A stretch of 56,621 nucleotides of DNA from JBGZFC01 sp964631255. GTDB lineage: Bacteria > Bacteroidota > Bacteroidia > Bacteroidales > Dysgonomonadaceae. This document shows, piece by piece, positions 1-9,416 of the stretch. The stretch lies in NCBI GenBank assembly GCA_964631255.1, contig CAZVWS010000007.1:1-56621 (forward strand). Direction: 5' to 3'. Below the pieces are notes generated by a model. The model was given only the letters and a program-made list of their open reading frames with translations, was not told the origin of the DNA and did not search any database. The position numbers were made by a program, and so were the translations under genes. Every line of letters starts with the position of its first letter. The first letter of the stretch is position 1.

Positions 1-784
1 AATAAACTGCAACGTAAGAATAATTTTCTTCCAATGGAGGCAGAAGCGTAAATACGAAAAAAGATAAAATTCCTAATAAGACAGCAAAGAGCGGAGAAAA
101 ATATTTCAGTAAAAAATTGTAACCTCCAAAACCCAAAATTACACCTCCAAGAATAGACTCAAATCGAGTGATTGGAAGCAACCATACCGCCGCAAACTCT
201 TCCATGGATTCAACTAAAAGTTGTCTCAATACACCAAAAACAAACATAAAGACAAACAGAGAAATAATTCTCCTTTTTTTTGTCATTTTCACTAATAGCC
301 AAATGGTTAGAGGCACAAAAAGATAAAACTGCTCTTCGAACGAAATTGTCCAGAGATGTGAAAATGTTGATAATGAATGGTATCCATAAATTGCGGTCAT
401 GATATTGTCGGTAAAGGTAACCAGACCCGCAATTCTTATAAATTCTATATCAGAAAAGGTGTGATTTGTAACGTAAAGGAAAAGGACACTGACCAATACA
501 AACAAAATATAAACCGGATATATTCTAAAAATGCGGCGTATATAAAACTTCCGAAAACTGATTTTTTCTGTTTTTTTATACTCTTCCACAAGTAGCCGGG
601 TAAATAAGAATGCCGAAAGAACAAAAAACAAATCTACACCCAACCATCCGTAAGCTTTTAGAAAGACGAGTGATGGAACTGTCAAGAAAAAAGGGTTGTG
701 ATGAGCAAAAACAAGAATAAATGCTAAGAATCGAAGTCCATCTAATTCTGGAAAATAAAACCGCTTTGGTTGTTCATTGTTCAT
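1..784 (-). CDS. Acyltransferase-3 family membrane protein (partial)
   Basis: The minus strand is open from an ATG at 782-784 to the window edge with no stop, so about 261 N-terminal residues are seen and the C-terminus is cut off. The translation starts MNNEQPKRFYFPELDGLRF, contains a His pair (FAHHNPF), DLFFVLSAFLF and the SFEEQFYLF motif, and is a chain of hydrophobic segments. This is the layout of the OafA/YrhL O-acyltransferase family, integral membrane enzymes that acylate surface sugars or other envelope acceptors. A second in-frame ATG lies at 775-777 on the complementary strand reading but in another frame, so 784 is the best start. The gene lies 16 bases after the S41 protease stop and may be cotranscribed. 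The acceptor substrate cannot be told. Confidence 0.85.
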   Translation of the reverse strand, partial: MNNEQPKRFYFPELDGLRFLAFILVFAHHNPFFLTVPSLVFLKAYGWLGVDLFFVLSAFLFTRLLVEEYKKTEKISFRKFYIRRIFRIYPVYILFVLVSVLFLYVTNHTFSDIEFIRIAGLVTFTDNIMTAIYGYHSLSTFSHLWTISFEEQFYLFVPLTIWLLVKMTKKRRIISLFVFMFVFGVLRQLLVESMEEFAAVWLLPITRFESILGGVILGFGGYNFLLKYFSPLFAVLLGILSFFVFTLLPPLEENYSYVAVY

Positions 785-800
785 ATTCTACAGGAATCGA

Positions 801-2393
801 TTAGGGATTCAACAAACGGTTATATGCTTGTTTGTCATTAATAATTCTCTGCCCTTCTTTAAAAATATCGTTCTCGTCGTTGATAATGGTAAAATAGGCC
901 GATGAGTCGTACAAATCTCTTGCCATCAGGGCTTTTATTTGGGTAAATATCAAATCCTTTGACTTCGAAAATTCTTCTTCGTTCCACTCAATTTTATCCG
1001 CTTTTGCCATTTCCTTCATCTCATCTATCCATTCAGGTTGAATTTGAAATTGGTTTTTGAAACGAGTAACTGATGGAAAATCTTTCAACAGTTTTTTCCT
1101 ATTTCCATCTACTTTGTTCAAACTCAATTTAGTAATGATGCCTTTACCAATAAGATTTCGGTGCAATTTGGTTACAATGGTTGTATCCACCGGCACAAAA
1201 TAGTCGGGCATGATGCCACCGCCACCGTACACGGTTCGTTTTTTTATGAGCGTGGTATATTTTAACGAATCGGGAAACCGGATGCTATCGGCGTGCATAA
1301 ACTCGCCATGCTCCATTCTATTGAACAAATCGCGGTTGTAATCTTCCGTTTTTCCGCTCTCGTAAGGTTTTTGTATGCTTCTGCCGGTAGGCGTATAATA
1401 TTTTGCTACCGTTAGCCTTATCATAGTGCCATCGGGCAATGGCAACTGACGTTGTACCAATCCTTTGCCAAATGTTCGTCGACCTATCACAACTGCTCTG
1501 TCCCAATCTTGTATGGCTCCTGCCAAAATTTCGCTTGCCGATGCAGAGCCTTCATCAACCAGGACCACCATATCTTGCGTAAGGAATTGCCCTTTGGAGT
1601 TGGCGTTCATGGTAAATCGGGGTTGGTTTTTACCTTCGGTATATACGATAAGTCTGTCTTGACTCAGAAACTCGTTGACAATTTCGGTAGCCGTTTGCAA
1701 AATACCGCCGCCATTGCCCGTAAGATCTAAAATAATATCTTTCATGCCTTGCGTTTGGAGTTTTTTTAAGGCTGTAAGCAGCTCTTCGTGCGAGGTTGCG
1801 CCAAATCTGCTCAAGCGTATATAACCGGTATCATTATCCACCATATAAGTTGCATCTATGCTGTAAATGGGTATTTTATCACGCACGATACGAAAATCTA
1901 ACAAATCTTTCATCCCGCGACGTAAAACTTTCACATCGATAGACGTTCCTTTTGAACCACGCAAGCGTTTGATGATATCTTCGTTTTTCAGTTTGGTACC
2001 CGCTATGAGCGTGTCGTTCACATAAATGAAGCGGTCGCCGGGCATAATTCCGACCTTTTGCGAAGGGCCACCCGAAATCACCTCCATTACGTATAAAGTA
2101 TCTGTAACCATATTGAAAGAGATACCAATTCCTTCAAAATTGCCTTGCAACGGCTCGTTCAATGCTTTTACCTCGTCTTTGTTAAGGTATTGCGAATGTG
2201 GGTCTAACTGTGTGAGCATGGCACGAATAGCCGCTTCGGTAAGTTTTTCGGAATCTACATCATCTACATACAGACCTTGTATGAGACGGAGCGTTCTGTC
2301 CAGTTTCAAGCCATCGGCACTTGGTCTGAATTGGGCAAAAGCCGATGAAGCACAAAGAAGGGTTACATATAAAAGGAGGAGTATTTTTTTCAT
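801..2393 (-). CDS. S41 family C-terminal processing peptidase
   Basis: 530-residue exported serine protease of the CtpA/Prc type. A signal peptide covers residues 1-20 (cleavage after SSAFA). A PDZ domain spans about 80-165 with the usual GIGI carboxylate-binding loop near 88-92. The S41 core follows: the GSASASE motif puts the nucleophile at Ser285, and the Lys of TFGKG (Lys310) lies 25 residues later, the spacing of the Ser-Lys dyad in this family. The roughly 190-residue tail is typical of Bacteroidota members. It acts in the periplasm on protein C-termini. It follows coaD by 58 bases in a parE-coaD-S41 series. Family assignment is firm; natural substrates are unknown. Confidence 0.95.
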   Translation of the reverse strand: MKKILLLLYVTLLCASSAFAQFRPSADGLKLDRTLRLIQGLYVDDVDSEKLTEAAIRAMLTQLDPHSQYLNKDEVKALNEPLQGNFEGIGISFNMVTDTLYVMEVISGGPSQKVGIMPGDRFIYVNDTLIAGTKLKNEDIIKRLRGSKGTSIDVKVLRRGMKDLLDFRIVRDKIPIYSIDATYMVDNDTGYIRLSRFGATSHEELLTALKKLQTQGMKDIILDLTGNGGGILQTATEIVNEFLSQDRLIVYTEGKNQPRFTMNANSKGQFLTQDMVVLVDEGSASASEILAGAIQDWDRAVVIGRRTFGKGLVQRQLPLPDGTMIRLTVAKYYTPTGRSIQKPYESGKTEDYNRDLFNRMEHGEFMHADSIRFPDSLKYTTLIKKRTVYGGGGIMPDYFVPVDTTIVTKLHRNLIGKGIITKLSLNKVDGNRKKLLKDFPSVTRFKNQFQIQPEWIDEMKEMAKADKIEWNEEEFSKSKDLIFTQIKALMARDLYDSSAYFTIINDENDIFKEGQRIINDKQAYNRLLNP

Positions 2394-2451
2394 AGAGTTT
2401 TAAAAAAAATTGTTGGATAGAACAAGTCTTACTTGTTTTTGTGAATTCTGC

Positions 2452-2952
2452 CTACAAACTCATCCCGGCGGGAATGAACGGTTTCACATCGTGTCCATAT
2501 TTGAGCAATTCTCTGACCAAAGTGGAGCTAATGTGTGTATATTCGGGTTGCGTGAACAGCACGAAAGTTTCTATTCCGGAAATGGTGCGATTCATATCGG
2601 CAATGGTTTTCTCGTATTCGAAATCGTTTACCGAACGGATTCCTCTCAAAATATATCGGGCATCAATCTGTTTAGCAAATTCAATGGTAAGCGAGTCATA
2701 ACTTTCTACCTGAACCCGGGGCTCATTTATATAGAGTTGGCGAATCATCTCGATGCGCTTTTCTAAGGAGAAATAGGTTTTTTTTGCCTCGTTCACGCCA
2801 ATGGCAATTACTATTTTATCTACCAATTCCAAAGCGCGACGCACCAGAGATTCGTGCCCGATGGTAAATGGGTCGAAAGTACCGGGAAAAAGTGCCGTTC
2901 GGCAATTGTCCGGTGCTGTTTTGCCCGATGTATTTACTTGAGATTCTTGCAT
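2452..2952 (-). CDS. coaD: Phosphopantetheine adenylyltransferase
   Basis: CoaD joins 4'-phosphopantetheine and ATP to give dephospho-CoA, the penultimate step of CoA synthesis. The nucleotidyltransferase signature FPGTFDPFTIGHESL is at about residues 23-37, with the HIGH-like TIGH, and ISSTLVRELL sits near the C-terminus. Length (166) is near the usual 150-160. The extra residues come from an N-terminal tail of about 20 ahead of the core; the ATG at 2952 is the only good start in frame. The kinase for the next step, coaE, is 5.7 kb away on the other strand. It lies 84 bases after parE. Confidence 0.96.
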   Translation of the reverse strand: MQESQVNTSGKTAPDNCRTALFPGTFDPFTIGHESLVRRALELVDKIVIAIGVNEAKKTYFSLEKRIEMIRQLYINEPRVQVESYDSLTIEFAKQIDARYILRGIRSVNDFEYEKTIADMNRTISGIETFVLFTQPEYTHISSTLVRELLKYGHDVKPFIPAGMSL

Positions 2953-3036
2953 TATTTAGTTTTTTTCATCTTGTTTCCACAAAGTTGTGAGAACAAGCAA
3001 TGTTTTGTTAGTTTCAGACAATTGTTTTACGACAAA

Positions 3037-4899
3037 CTACGCCACGTCTTCTTCTTCCACAACCAAATTTTCTATAATGAAATTTTGTCTGTCGGGGGTA
3101 TTTTTACCCATGTAAAATTCCAAAAGTTCTTTCAGCAAATCTTCTTTGCGCATGGTTACTTTATCCAAACGTATATCTTTGCCAATGAAGTGCTTGAACT
3201 CGTCGGGAGAAATTTCGCCTAATCCTTTGAATCGTGTAATTTCGGGATTTGGTCCCAATTCGCTGATTGCCGAAATTCGTTCTTCTTCGGTATAGCAGTA
3301 GCGGGTTTTCTTTTTGTTGCGCACCCTAAAAAGTGGGGTTTGCAAAATATAAACGTGATTTTTCTTTACCAAATCGGGAAAAAACTGCAAGAAAAAAGTG
3401 AGCAACAGCAGTCGGATGTGCATACCGTCGGTATCGGCATCGGTTGCAATAATCACTTTGTTGTAACGCAATCCATCCATGCCGTCTTCTATATTGAGAG
3501 CGGCTTGCAAAAGATTGAATTCTTCGTTTTCGTACACTATTTTTTTGGTAAGTCCGAAGCAGTTGAGCGGTTTACCCCGAAGGCTGAAAACGGCTTGTAG
3601 ATTCGGGTTTCGGCTTTTGGTAATAGAACCGCTTGCCGAGTCGCCCTCGGTAATAAAGATGCAAGTTTCCTCCAAATCTTTTCCTTTGGCATCGTTGTAA
3701 TGGATGCGACAATCGCGCAATTTGCGGTTGTGCAGATTGGCTTTTTTTGCTCTTTCGCGTGCCAATTTGGTTACACCCGATATGGCTTTTCGCTCTTTTT
3801 CCGAATCGAGGATTTTTTTCTGCAAAATATCGGCTGTTTCCAGATGCTTATGCAGATAATTATCCAACTCTTTTTTCAGAAAATCGCTGATAAATTTGTT
3901 GACCGACACGCCGTTGGGCGACATATCGCGCGAGCCCAACTTGGTTTTGGTTTGCGACTCAAAAACGGGCTCTTTCACTTTTACACTCACGGCGGCAACC
4001 ATACCGCTACGAATATCGGAAAACTCGTAATTCTTGGCAAAAAACTCTTTGATTACCCGCGCGGTTGCTTCTCTGAAAGCGGATAAATGTGTACCGCCCT
4101 GCGTGGTGTGTTGTCCATTCACAAACGAGTAGTACTCTTCGCCATACTGGTTGGAGTGCGTGATTGCTACCTCGATATCTTCGCCATGCAGGTGAATGAT
4201 GGGATACAGAATTTCGGAGGTCAGATTTTCGTTCAGCAAATCTTCCAGCCCGTTTTTGGAGAAGAATTTTTTATCGTTAAAACTGATTGTCAGCCCGATA
4301 TTGAGAAAGACATAATTTTTCAGAAGCGGCTCAATGTGCTCATCTCGATACTGAAAATCGCCAAAAATTTCTTTATCAGGAGTGAATTCCACCAATGTTC
4401 CATTGGCTTGCGTGGTTTGTTGTAGTGCATTGTCTTCCACCACGACACCTCTTTCGTAAGCTACACTTTTGGACTCTTCGTTTCTAAAACTTTGGATAAA
4501 AAAGGAGGAAGACAGAGCATTTACCGCTTTAATTCCGACACCGTTGAGCCCGACTGATTTTTCAAAATTCCCGTCCTCAAATTTCCCTCCTGTATTCATT
4601 TTGGAAGAAACGTCTCTCACACTTCCCAACGGAATACCGCGCCCGTAATCTCTCACGGCAACATGTCCGTTTTCAATAGTTACGTCAATGGCCTTTCCAA
4701 AACCCATCATGTATTCGTCGATAGAATTATCTAAAACTTCTTTGAGCAAAACATAAATTCCATCGTCGGAAGAGGAGCCATCTCCCAATTTCCCGATATA
4801 CATGCCGGGACGCCTGCGAATATGTTCTCGCGGCTCAAGGGTTATTATACCTTCTTCGTTGTAGTTGTGCGATAAATTATCTTTTTCTAAATCTGTCAC
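3037..4899 (-). CDS. parE: DNA topoisomerase IV subunit B
   Basis: ATPase subunit of topoisomerase IV, which decatenates daughter chromosomes with ParC. The GHKL ATPase domain is N-terminal: RRRPGMYIG near 28-36, EVLDNSIDE with the general-base Glu54 and Mg-binding Asn58, and DYGRGIP at 84-90. The transducer holds QTKTKLGS near 316-323. The TOPRIM domain has EGDSASGS at 418-425 and DADTDG at 487-492. At 620 residues it is shorter than most GyrB proteins, and its coaD/S41 neighbours match what I recall for parE in this phylum; GyrB is the alternative. The start codon is GTG, since no ATG lies between the upstream stop and the GHKL core. parC is not in the window. Confidence 0.9.
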   Translation of the reverse strand: MTDLEKDNLSHNYNEEGIITLEPREHIRRRPGMYIGKLGDGSSSDDGIYVLLKEVLDNSIDEYMMGFGKAIDVTIENGHVAVRDYGRGIPLGSVRDVSSKMNTGGKFEDGNFEKSVGLNGVGIKAVNALSSSFFIQSFRNEESKSVAYERGVVVEDNALQQTTQANGTLVEFTPDKEIFGDFQYRDEHIEPLLKNYVFLNIGLTISFNDKKFFSKNGLEDLLNENLTSEILYPIIHLHGEDIEVAITHSNQYGEEYYSFVNGQHTTQGGTHLSAFREATARVIKEFFAKNYEFSDIRSGMVAAVSVKVKEPVFESQTKTKLGSRDMSPNGVSVNKFISDFLKKELDNYLHKHLETADILQKKILDSEKERKAISGVTKLARERAKKANLHNRKLRDCRIHYNDAKGKDLEETCIFITEGDSASGSITKSRNPNLQAVFSLRGKPLNCFGLTKKIVYENEEFNLLQAALNIEDGMDGLRYNKVIIATDADTDGMHIRLLLLTFFLQFFPDLVKKNHVYILQTPLFRVRNKKKTRYCYTEEERISAISELGPNPEITRFKGLGEISPDEFKHFIGKDIRLDKVTMRKEDLLKELLEFYMGKNTPDRQNFIIENLVVEEEDVA

Positions 4900-4975
4900 T
4901 TTCTGTTTTTCTCCTTTTTTTATTTATCTTAGTTTCTTGCAATTGCTCTTGTTCGTTGTTTTATTATATCCCGTT

Positions 4976-6109
4976 TTATTCCAAAATTTTCATGTATGCT
5001 CGGCGTGTTTTGTGGTGCACGGCGTTAAAATCATTCCACATAGATTGCACTTTGGTGTTTACTTCCAGCTCGGGATTGCTTTCGGCAAACTCGTAACCCA
5101 GACGGATTGCTTCGGGTATGAACTGACTAAATATAAGCGCATTCACTCCTTTGCCTTGGTATTCGGGATCTACACCAATCAACAACAAATCCAAAATTTT
5201 GTTGTCTCGTCCTTTCAATGCTTTGTAGAGATGATACCAACCGGTGGGTAAAAATTTGCCTTCGGCTTTTTGCAACGCTTTTGCCATACTTGGTAAGCCA
5301 ATGCCTACGCCAATTAGTTTGTTGTCTTCTTCGCGCAATACCAGCGAGAGGAAATTAAGTCGAAGCATGGGAATATACATTTTCACGTAGTAATCTATCT
5401 GCTCATCCGTGAGCTCTACAAAGCCATACAAATCTTTGTATGAGCGGTTGAGCAACAAAAATATTTCGCGTGCGTATGCCCAAACCTCTTTTTTGTTGTC
5501 GAGTTTTACTACGTTCAGTCTGAATTTTTTCTTCACTACTTCGGCTACTCGCATAAATCGTTCGGGCACTTCGTCGGGCACGGGAATGAGGTATTCAAAC
5601 CAATCGTGGTCTTTCACATAACCCAATCGTTCCAAATGTGTTACATAATACGGATAGTTGTAAATGGTTTGCATGGTGCTCAATTTATCGAAGCCATCTA
5701 TCAGAAGCCCTTCGTTGTCGAAATCGGTAAACCCCATGGGTCCGTGTATTTTTGACATATTTCTCTGACGAGTCCATTTTTCTACTTCGTTGAAAAGGGC
5801 ATCAGAGACCTCTTCGTCATCAATGAAATCAACAAAACCGAAACGTACATTTTTTTCGTCCCAGGTTTGATTTGCTTTGTGGTTGAGAATGGCAGCAATC
5901 CGCCCCACGATTTCGCCGTTTTTATATGCCAGGAAATAAGCCGATTCGCAATGTTTAAAAGCCGGATTTTTTTCTTTATCGAGAGTTGTCATCTCTTCGT
6001 AAACGAGCGGAGGAACGAAAAACTCATTGCCTTTATATAATTGAATACTAAAATTCACGAACTTACGAAGCGTCTCCTTATCGTTCACTTGTTGTATGGT
6101 TACAGACAT
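4976..6109 (-). CDS. GNAT-like N-acetyltransferase
   Basis: 377-residue soluble protein with GNAT features. The C-terminal half carries LLLIGVDPEYQGKGVNALIF (about 308-327), which fits beta-4 plus the Q/R-x-x-G-x-G/A pyrophosphate loop of acetyl-CoA binding. The N-terminal half (YFLAYKNGEIVGRIAAI) looks like a second, degenerate GNAT-like unit. It is the first gene of the run leading to parE, coaD and the protease, with a promoter -7 element at 6171-6178. Acceptor substrate unknown; the fold call is good, the function open. Confidence 0.8.
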   Translation of the reverse strand: MSVTIQQVNDKETLRKFVNFSIQLYKGNEFFVPPLVYEEMTTLDKEKNPAFKHCESAYFLAYKNGEIVGRIAAILNHKANQTWDEKNVRFGFVDFIDDEEVSDALFNEVEKWTRQRNMSKIHGPMGFTDFDNEGLLIDGFDKLSTMQTIYNYPYYVTHLERLGYVKDHDWFEYLIPVPDEVPERFMRVAEVVKKKFRLNVVKLDNKKEVWAYAREIFLLLNRSYKDLYGFVELTDEQIDYYVKMYIPMLRLNFLSLVLREEDNKLIGVGIGLPSMAKALQKAEGKFLPTGWYHLYKALKGRDNKILDLLLIGVDPEYQGKGVNALIFSQFIPEAIRLGYEFAESNPELEVNTKVQSMWNDFNAVHHKTRRAYMKILE

Positions 6110-6170
6110 ATTTTTTTGGGGTTTGCGCTCTTGGCGGCAGTTGTTGATTATTTACAAATTCAATAAACCG

Positions 6171-6178
6171 CAAAGATA
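6171..6178 (-). promoter_or_regulatory. Bacteroidota -7 element (GNAT-parE-coaD run)
   Basis: On the minus strand this reads TATCTTTG, matching TAnnTTTG. It would start RNA about 55 bases before the GNAT gene. No clear -33 TTTG lies 19 bases upstream. Confidence 0.55.
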
Positions 6179-6310
6179 ATTATTTTTGGCGAATGAATTC
6201 ATAAAAAGGAGAAAGTGTTTTCTATGAAAAATAAGAACTGTATTTTTCGATATGAAATAACGAGGATAGGAATATTTTTTTGGAAGAAACAGCCTTTCCT
6301 CGTTTTTCAG

Positions 6311-6341
6311 TTTGATTGTCTGAAAAAAATATTTACTTTTG
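6311..6341 (+). promoter_or_regulatory. Bacteroidota promoter of nusB
   Basis: A -33 TTTG (6311-6314), exactly 19 bases, then TACTTTTG (6334-6341): a perfect TTTG-N19-TAnnTTTG. Transcription should begin near 6348. That rules out the upstream GTG at 6215 as the nusB start and supports the ATG at 6368. Confidence 0.88.
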
Positions 6342-6367
6342 CATACTTAAAATGCTCATTCAAAAAA

Positions 6368-7294
6368 ATGATAAATAGAAATTTAATCCGCACAAGAATT
6401 ATACAGATTGTTTACTCGTGGTATCAAAATCCGAATAAAGATTTAAGAACCGTTGAAAAAGAGTTGTTGATGGGATTACAAAAATCTTACGACCTTTATC
6501 ACTACCTACTTATTTTGATGCTGGAGCTTACCAGAACCCAAGAATTGCGGATTGAAACCAAACGAAACAAATTTTTGCCAACCGACGAGGATTTGAATCC
6601 CAATACTCGTTTCATCGACAACAAGTTTATCCAACAGTTATCCACAAATAAGCAACTCAACAAATATATTGCTGAAAGACCCATGTCGTGGACAGAAAAC
6701 GACACGTTTATAAAAAACCTGTTAGACGAGATTCTCGCATCCGAAACGTATGCCGATTACATTGCTAACGAAGACACGAGTTTTGATGCCGATCGCGAGT
6801 TTTGGCGAAAAATATTCAAACAATCCATCTATTGCAATGAAACGCTGGACGAATTGTTGGAAGACGAAAGTATTTATTGGAACGACGATATAGAAATTGT
6901 GCAAACGTTCGTTCTCAAAACCATCAAACAATTTGCAGAAAAATCGGAAGCCGATCAACCACTTCTGCCTATGTTTAAAAGCGAAGAAGACCGACAATTT
7001 GCAATAAAACTGCTGCACGATGCCATTCTCAACGAAGACAAATACCGAAAACTCATCGAAGAGAATACCGATAAGTGGGATTTTGACCGCATCGCCTTCA
7101 TGGACCTCATGATTATGCAAGTAGCTCTGGCAGAAATTTGTACTTTCCCGAGCATACCCACCAGCGTATCGCTCAACGAGTATATTGAAATTGCCAAATC
7201 ATATAGTACACCTAAAAGCGGCACATTCATCAACGGTGTATTGGACGCTGTGGTGTCGCAATTGAGAAAAGAAAATATTATCTTTAAAAATTAA
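6368..7294 (+). CDS. nusB: Transcription antitermination factor NusB
   Basis: 308 residues from the ATG at 6368; the open frame runs back to a GTG at 6215, but the promoter at 6311-6341 lies between. It begins MINRNLIRTRIIQIVYSW. The canonical all-helical NusB fold is in the C-terminal 130 or so residues (FDRIAFMDLMIMQVALAEI, then ISLNEYIEIAKSYS-type sequence). The long helical N-terminal half is, as I recall, usual in Bacteroidota NusB. NusB with NusE/S10 binds boxA RNA and supports antitermination on rRNA operons. First gene of nusB-yajC-ybbR-coaE. Confidence 0.93.
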   Translation: MINRNLIRTRIIQIVYSWYQNPNKDLRTVEKELLMGLQKSYDLYHYLLILMLELTRTQELRIETKRNKFLPTDEDLNPNTRFIDNKFIQQLSTNKQLNKYIAERPMSWTENDTFIKNLLDEILASETYADYIANEDTSFDADREFWRKIFKQSIYCNETLDELLEDESIYWNDDIEIVQTFVLKTIKQFAEKSEADQPLLPMFKSEEDRQFAIKLLHDAILNEDKYRKLIEENTDKWDFDRIAFMDLMIMQVALAEICTFPSIPTSVSLNEYIEIAKSYSTPKSGTFINGVLDAVVSQLRKENIIFKN

Positions 7295-7320
7295 CTCTAA
7301 AACATTAAAAAAAATTATTT

Positions 7321-7626
7321 ATGAACACTTTATTACAAGCCGCTACCGGCGGAAGCTCACCATCTACCATGATATTGATGATGGTAGCACTCATCGCGGT
7401 ATTTTATTTTTTCATGATTCGTCCACAACAAAAAAAACAAAAAACTTTGCAAAAAGCTCGCGAAGCAATGAAAGCGGGCGACAAAGTGGTTACGGCAGGC
7501 GGTATTCATGGTCGTATAAAAGAGGTTGGCGACACTTGGTTTCTGGTAGAAGTTGCCGATGGCGTGCGTTTGAAAATGGAGAAAACATCTGTTTACGCCT
7601 CATCAAACGATGTAGCTGCCAACTAA
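7321..7626 (+). CDS. yajC: Preprotein translocase subunit YajC
   Basis: 101-residue accessory subunit of the SecDF-YajC complex at the inner membrane. A short N-terminus is followed by one membrane helix (MILMMVALIAVFYFFMI), then RPQQKKQKTLQ and a small basic cytosolic domain with GDKVVTAGGIHGRI, the family hallmark. Length is normal. It follows nusB by 26 bases. secD/secF are not in the window. Confidence 0.95.
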   Translation: MNTLLQAATGGSSPSTMILMMVALIAVFYFFMIRPQQKKQKTLQKAREAMKAGDKVVTAGGIHGRIKEVGDTWFLVEVADGVRLKMEKTSVYASSNDVAAN

Positions 7627-7647
7627 TTTTCACACCCCACTTTTACA

Positions 7648-8634
7648 ATGAAAGCGGCATCAATTTTAAAAAATATAGGAACACGCCTCCAGTCGGCTCT
7701 TTCGCAGGTTAATTGGAAGAACCTCGTGTTATTTCTTGGCTTTTTTGTCATTGCCTTTATTTTTTGGTTGATGCTGTTTTTTCAACGTGATGTAGAGGGT
7801 ACGTACAAAATACCTCTAAAATACACCAACATTCCGCACGATGTTGTGTTCGATACGCCTTTGCCCGAATACATCGAAGTGCGATTGGCTGATAAAGGCT
7901 CCGAAATATTCCGATACGACCTTTCGCTCGGCAGAGACTCTTTAGAGATTGACATCAAAAAACAGAAAGAAGCGGATGTAAACGCCATACAGGGCAATCA
8001 GTTTATCCAACTCATCCGAACGCCACTTTTTTCGGGTACCCAGTTACGTGGTTATTCGCCCGCGAGCATTTCATTGGTAACATCTAAGCTGCAAAACAAA
8101 GAACTAAAAGTGGTGTTTGATGGAGAAATATCCACAAGCAGAGCCAATTTGGTTGCAGACAGCACTTCTTTTATCCCTAAAAAGGTAAAAGCATACGCAT
8201 CGGGGAAAAACTTATCGGCTCTAAAAAATGCCAAAACCGAATATACCATTATCAATAATCTGAAAAGCACCTCCCAGCTAAAAATAAAAATACAACCAAT
8301 AGAGGGCGTCAAATTTGTACCGGACGAAGTAGAAATATTTATTCCGGTAAATGAATATACCGAACGTAGTTTTGAAATTCCTATCACGGCAAGAAATGTG
8401 CCCGAAAACGTGGATGTGAAATTCTTTCCGTCGCAAGCCGAAGTCTCTTTTTCTGTGGTTTTGGAAGAATACAAAAAAATTGCTCCCGAAGATTTTGAAA
8501 TCGTTCTCAATTACCACCAATTTAGCAACAACGAAGACGGCAAAGTAGAATTGAAACTTTCGCACCAACCTTCGTCCATCCAAAATCCGCGCATTTCGCC
8601 TGCGTCAGTAGAGTTTTTGATAGAAAAACATTGA
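7648..8634 (+). CDS. YbbR-like domain protein
   Basis: 328 residues: a cytosolic N-terminal tail, one membrane helix near 25-45 (NLVLFLGFFVIAFIFWLMLF), then an extracytoplasmic part built of YbbR-like beta modules (for example YKIPLKYTNIP and ERSFEIPITARNVP). In Firmicutes, YbbR/CdaR regulates a diadenylate cyclase; no such gene is next to this one, so that role should not be assumed. It sits 21 bases after yajC and 7 bases before coaE, so translation is probably coupled. Confidence 0.85.
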   Translation: MKAASILKNIGTRLQSALSQVNWKNLVLFLGFFVIAFIFWLMLFFQRDVEGTYKIPLKYTNIPHDVVFDTPLPEYIEVRLADKGSEIFRYDLSLGRDSLEIDIKKQKEADVNAIQGNQFIQLIRTPLFSGTQLRGYSPASISLVTSKLQNKELKVVFDGEISTSRANLVADSTSFIPKKVKAYASGKNLSALKNAKTEYTIINNLKSTSQLKIKIQPIEGVKFVPDEVEIFIPVNEYTERSFEIPITARNVPENVDVKFFPSQAEVSFSVVLEEYKKIAPEDFEIVLNYHQFSNNEDGKVELKLSHQPSSIQNPRISPASVEFLIEKH

Positions 8635-8641
8635 TTTACCG

Positions 8642-9226
8642 ATGATAAAAATTGGCATAACAGGCGGGATAGGAAGTGGCAAATCAGTTGTTTGCAATAT
8701 TTTTCGTCTGCACGATATTCCGGTTTACAATGCCGATTTTGAAGCAAAAAAACTAAACGACACATCGTCCACTATCAGAGAAAAACTCTCCCAACATTTC
8801 GGGAAAGAACTATATGCCTCCGGCAAACTCGATAAGAAAAGATTGGCTGAAATTATCTTTAACGACCCACAGAAACTGAAACTTGCCAACTCCATCATCC
8901 ATCCCGAAGTAGCAAAACATTTCCTTGATTGGACAAATCGACAAAAAAATGCCCCCATAGTGGTTTTAGAAACTGCCATCTTGTTTGAGGCGGATTTCAG
9001 GAAACACGTAGATTTGGCTGTGGCAGTTGTTTCACCCTTGTCCATTCGGGTAGAAAGAATAAGAAACCGAGATGCCATGGATATGGATTTAATCAACTCG
9101 CGCATAAAAAGCCAAATGTCGGACCAAGAGCGGTTGAAATTGTCTGATAGGGTTATTATAAATGACAGCCACCACTCGCTGCTTCAACAAGTAAGCAAAC
9201 TACTTTTGGAACCAATACCGTCATAG
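8642..9226 (+). CDS. coaE: Dephospho-CoA kinase
   Basis: CoaE phosphorylates the 3'-hydroxyl of dephospho-CoA with ATP, the last step of CoA synthesis. The P-loop GGIGSGKS is at 8-15, followed by the family DIPVYNADFEAKKL. IIHPEVAKHF and VVLETAILFEADF provide the substrate region. 194 residues is normal. Last gene of the nusB run. Confidence 0.96.
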   Translation: MIKIGITGGIGSGKSVVCNIFRLHDIPVYNADFEAKKLNDTSSTIREKLSQHFGKELYASGKLDKKRLAEIIFNDPQKLKLANSIIHPEVAKHFLDWTNRQKNAPIVVLETAILFEADFRKHVDLAVAVVSPLSIRVERIRNRDAMDMDLINSRIKSQMSDQERLKLSDRVIINDSHHSLLQQVSKLLLEPIPS

Positions 9227-9299
9227 TAAACAATTTGAATAGAAGCGCAGACGAGAATCTGTTTTTTGCCAAAAGTTTAGCTTTTAATGAAAAAAATCT

Positions 9300-9307
9300 T
9301 ATCTTTG
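9300..9307 (+). promoter_or_regulatory. -7 element before the winged-helix gene
   Basis: TATCTTTG matches TAnnTTTG. The -33 position (around 9277) is only TTAG. It predicts a 5' leader of about 100 bases before the ATG at 9417. I see no stable hairpin in that AT-rich leader. Confidence 0.5.
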
Positions 9308-9416
9308 TGCTGTAAATACAAAATTATTTCATTATTTAATTCAGAAAAAACAAATAACCAGTTTGCACTAAAAATAAATAATTGAATAGTTGGTGTAAGC
9401 AAAAAACAAACAAAAA

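Noticed and set aside
3037..4899. Reading this gene as gyrB
   Set aside because: Length of 620 and the coaD/S41 neighbours fit parE better, though the distinction is not absolute from sequence alone.
6640..6660. DnaA-box-like TTATCCACA in nusB, with a near match at 39346-39354 and another in nifJ near 50734
   Set aside because: Single scattered copies, mostly in coding sequence and without AT-rich unwinding repeats or dnaA nearby; no origin is supported.
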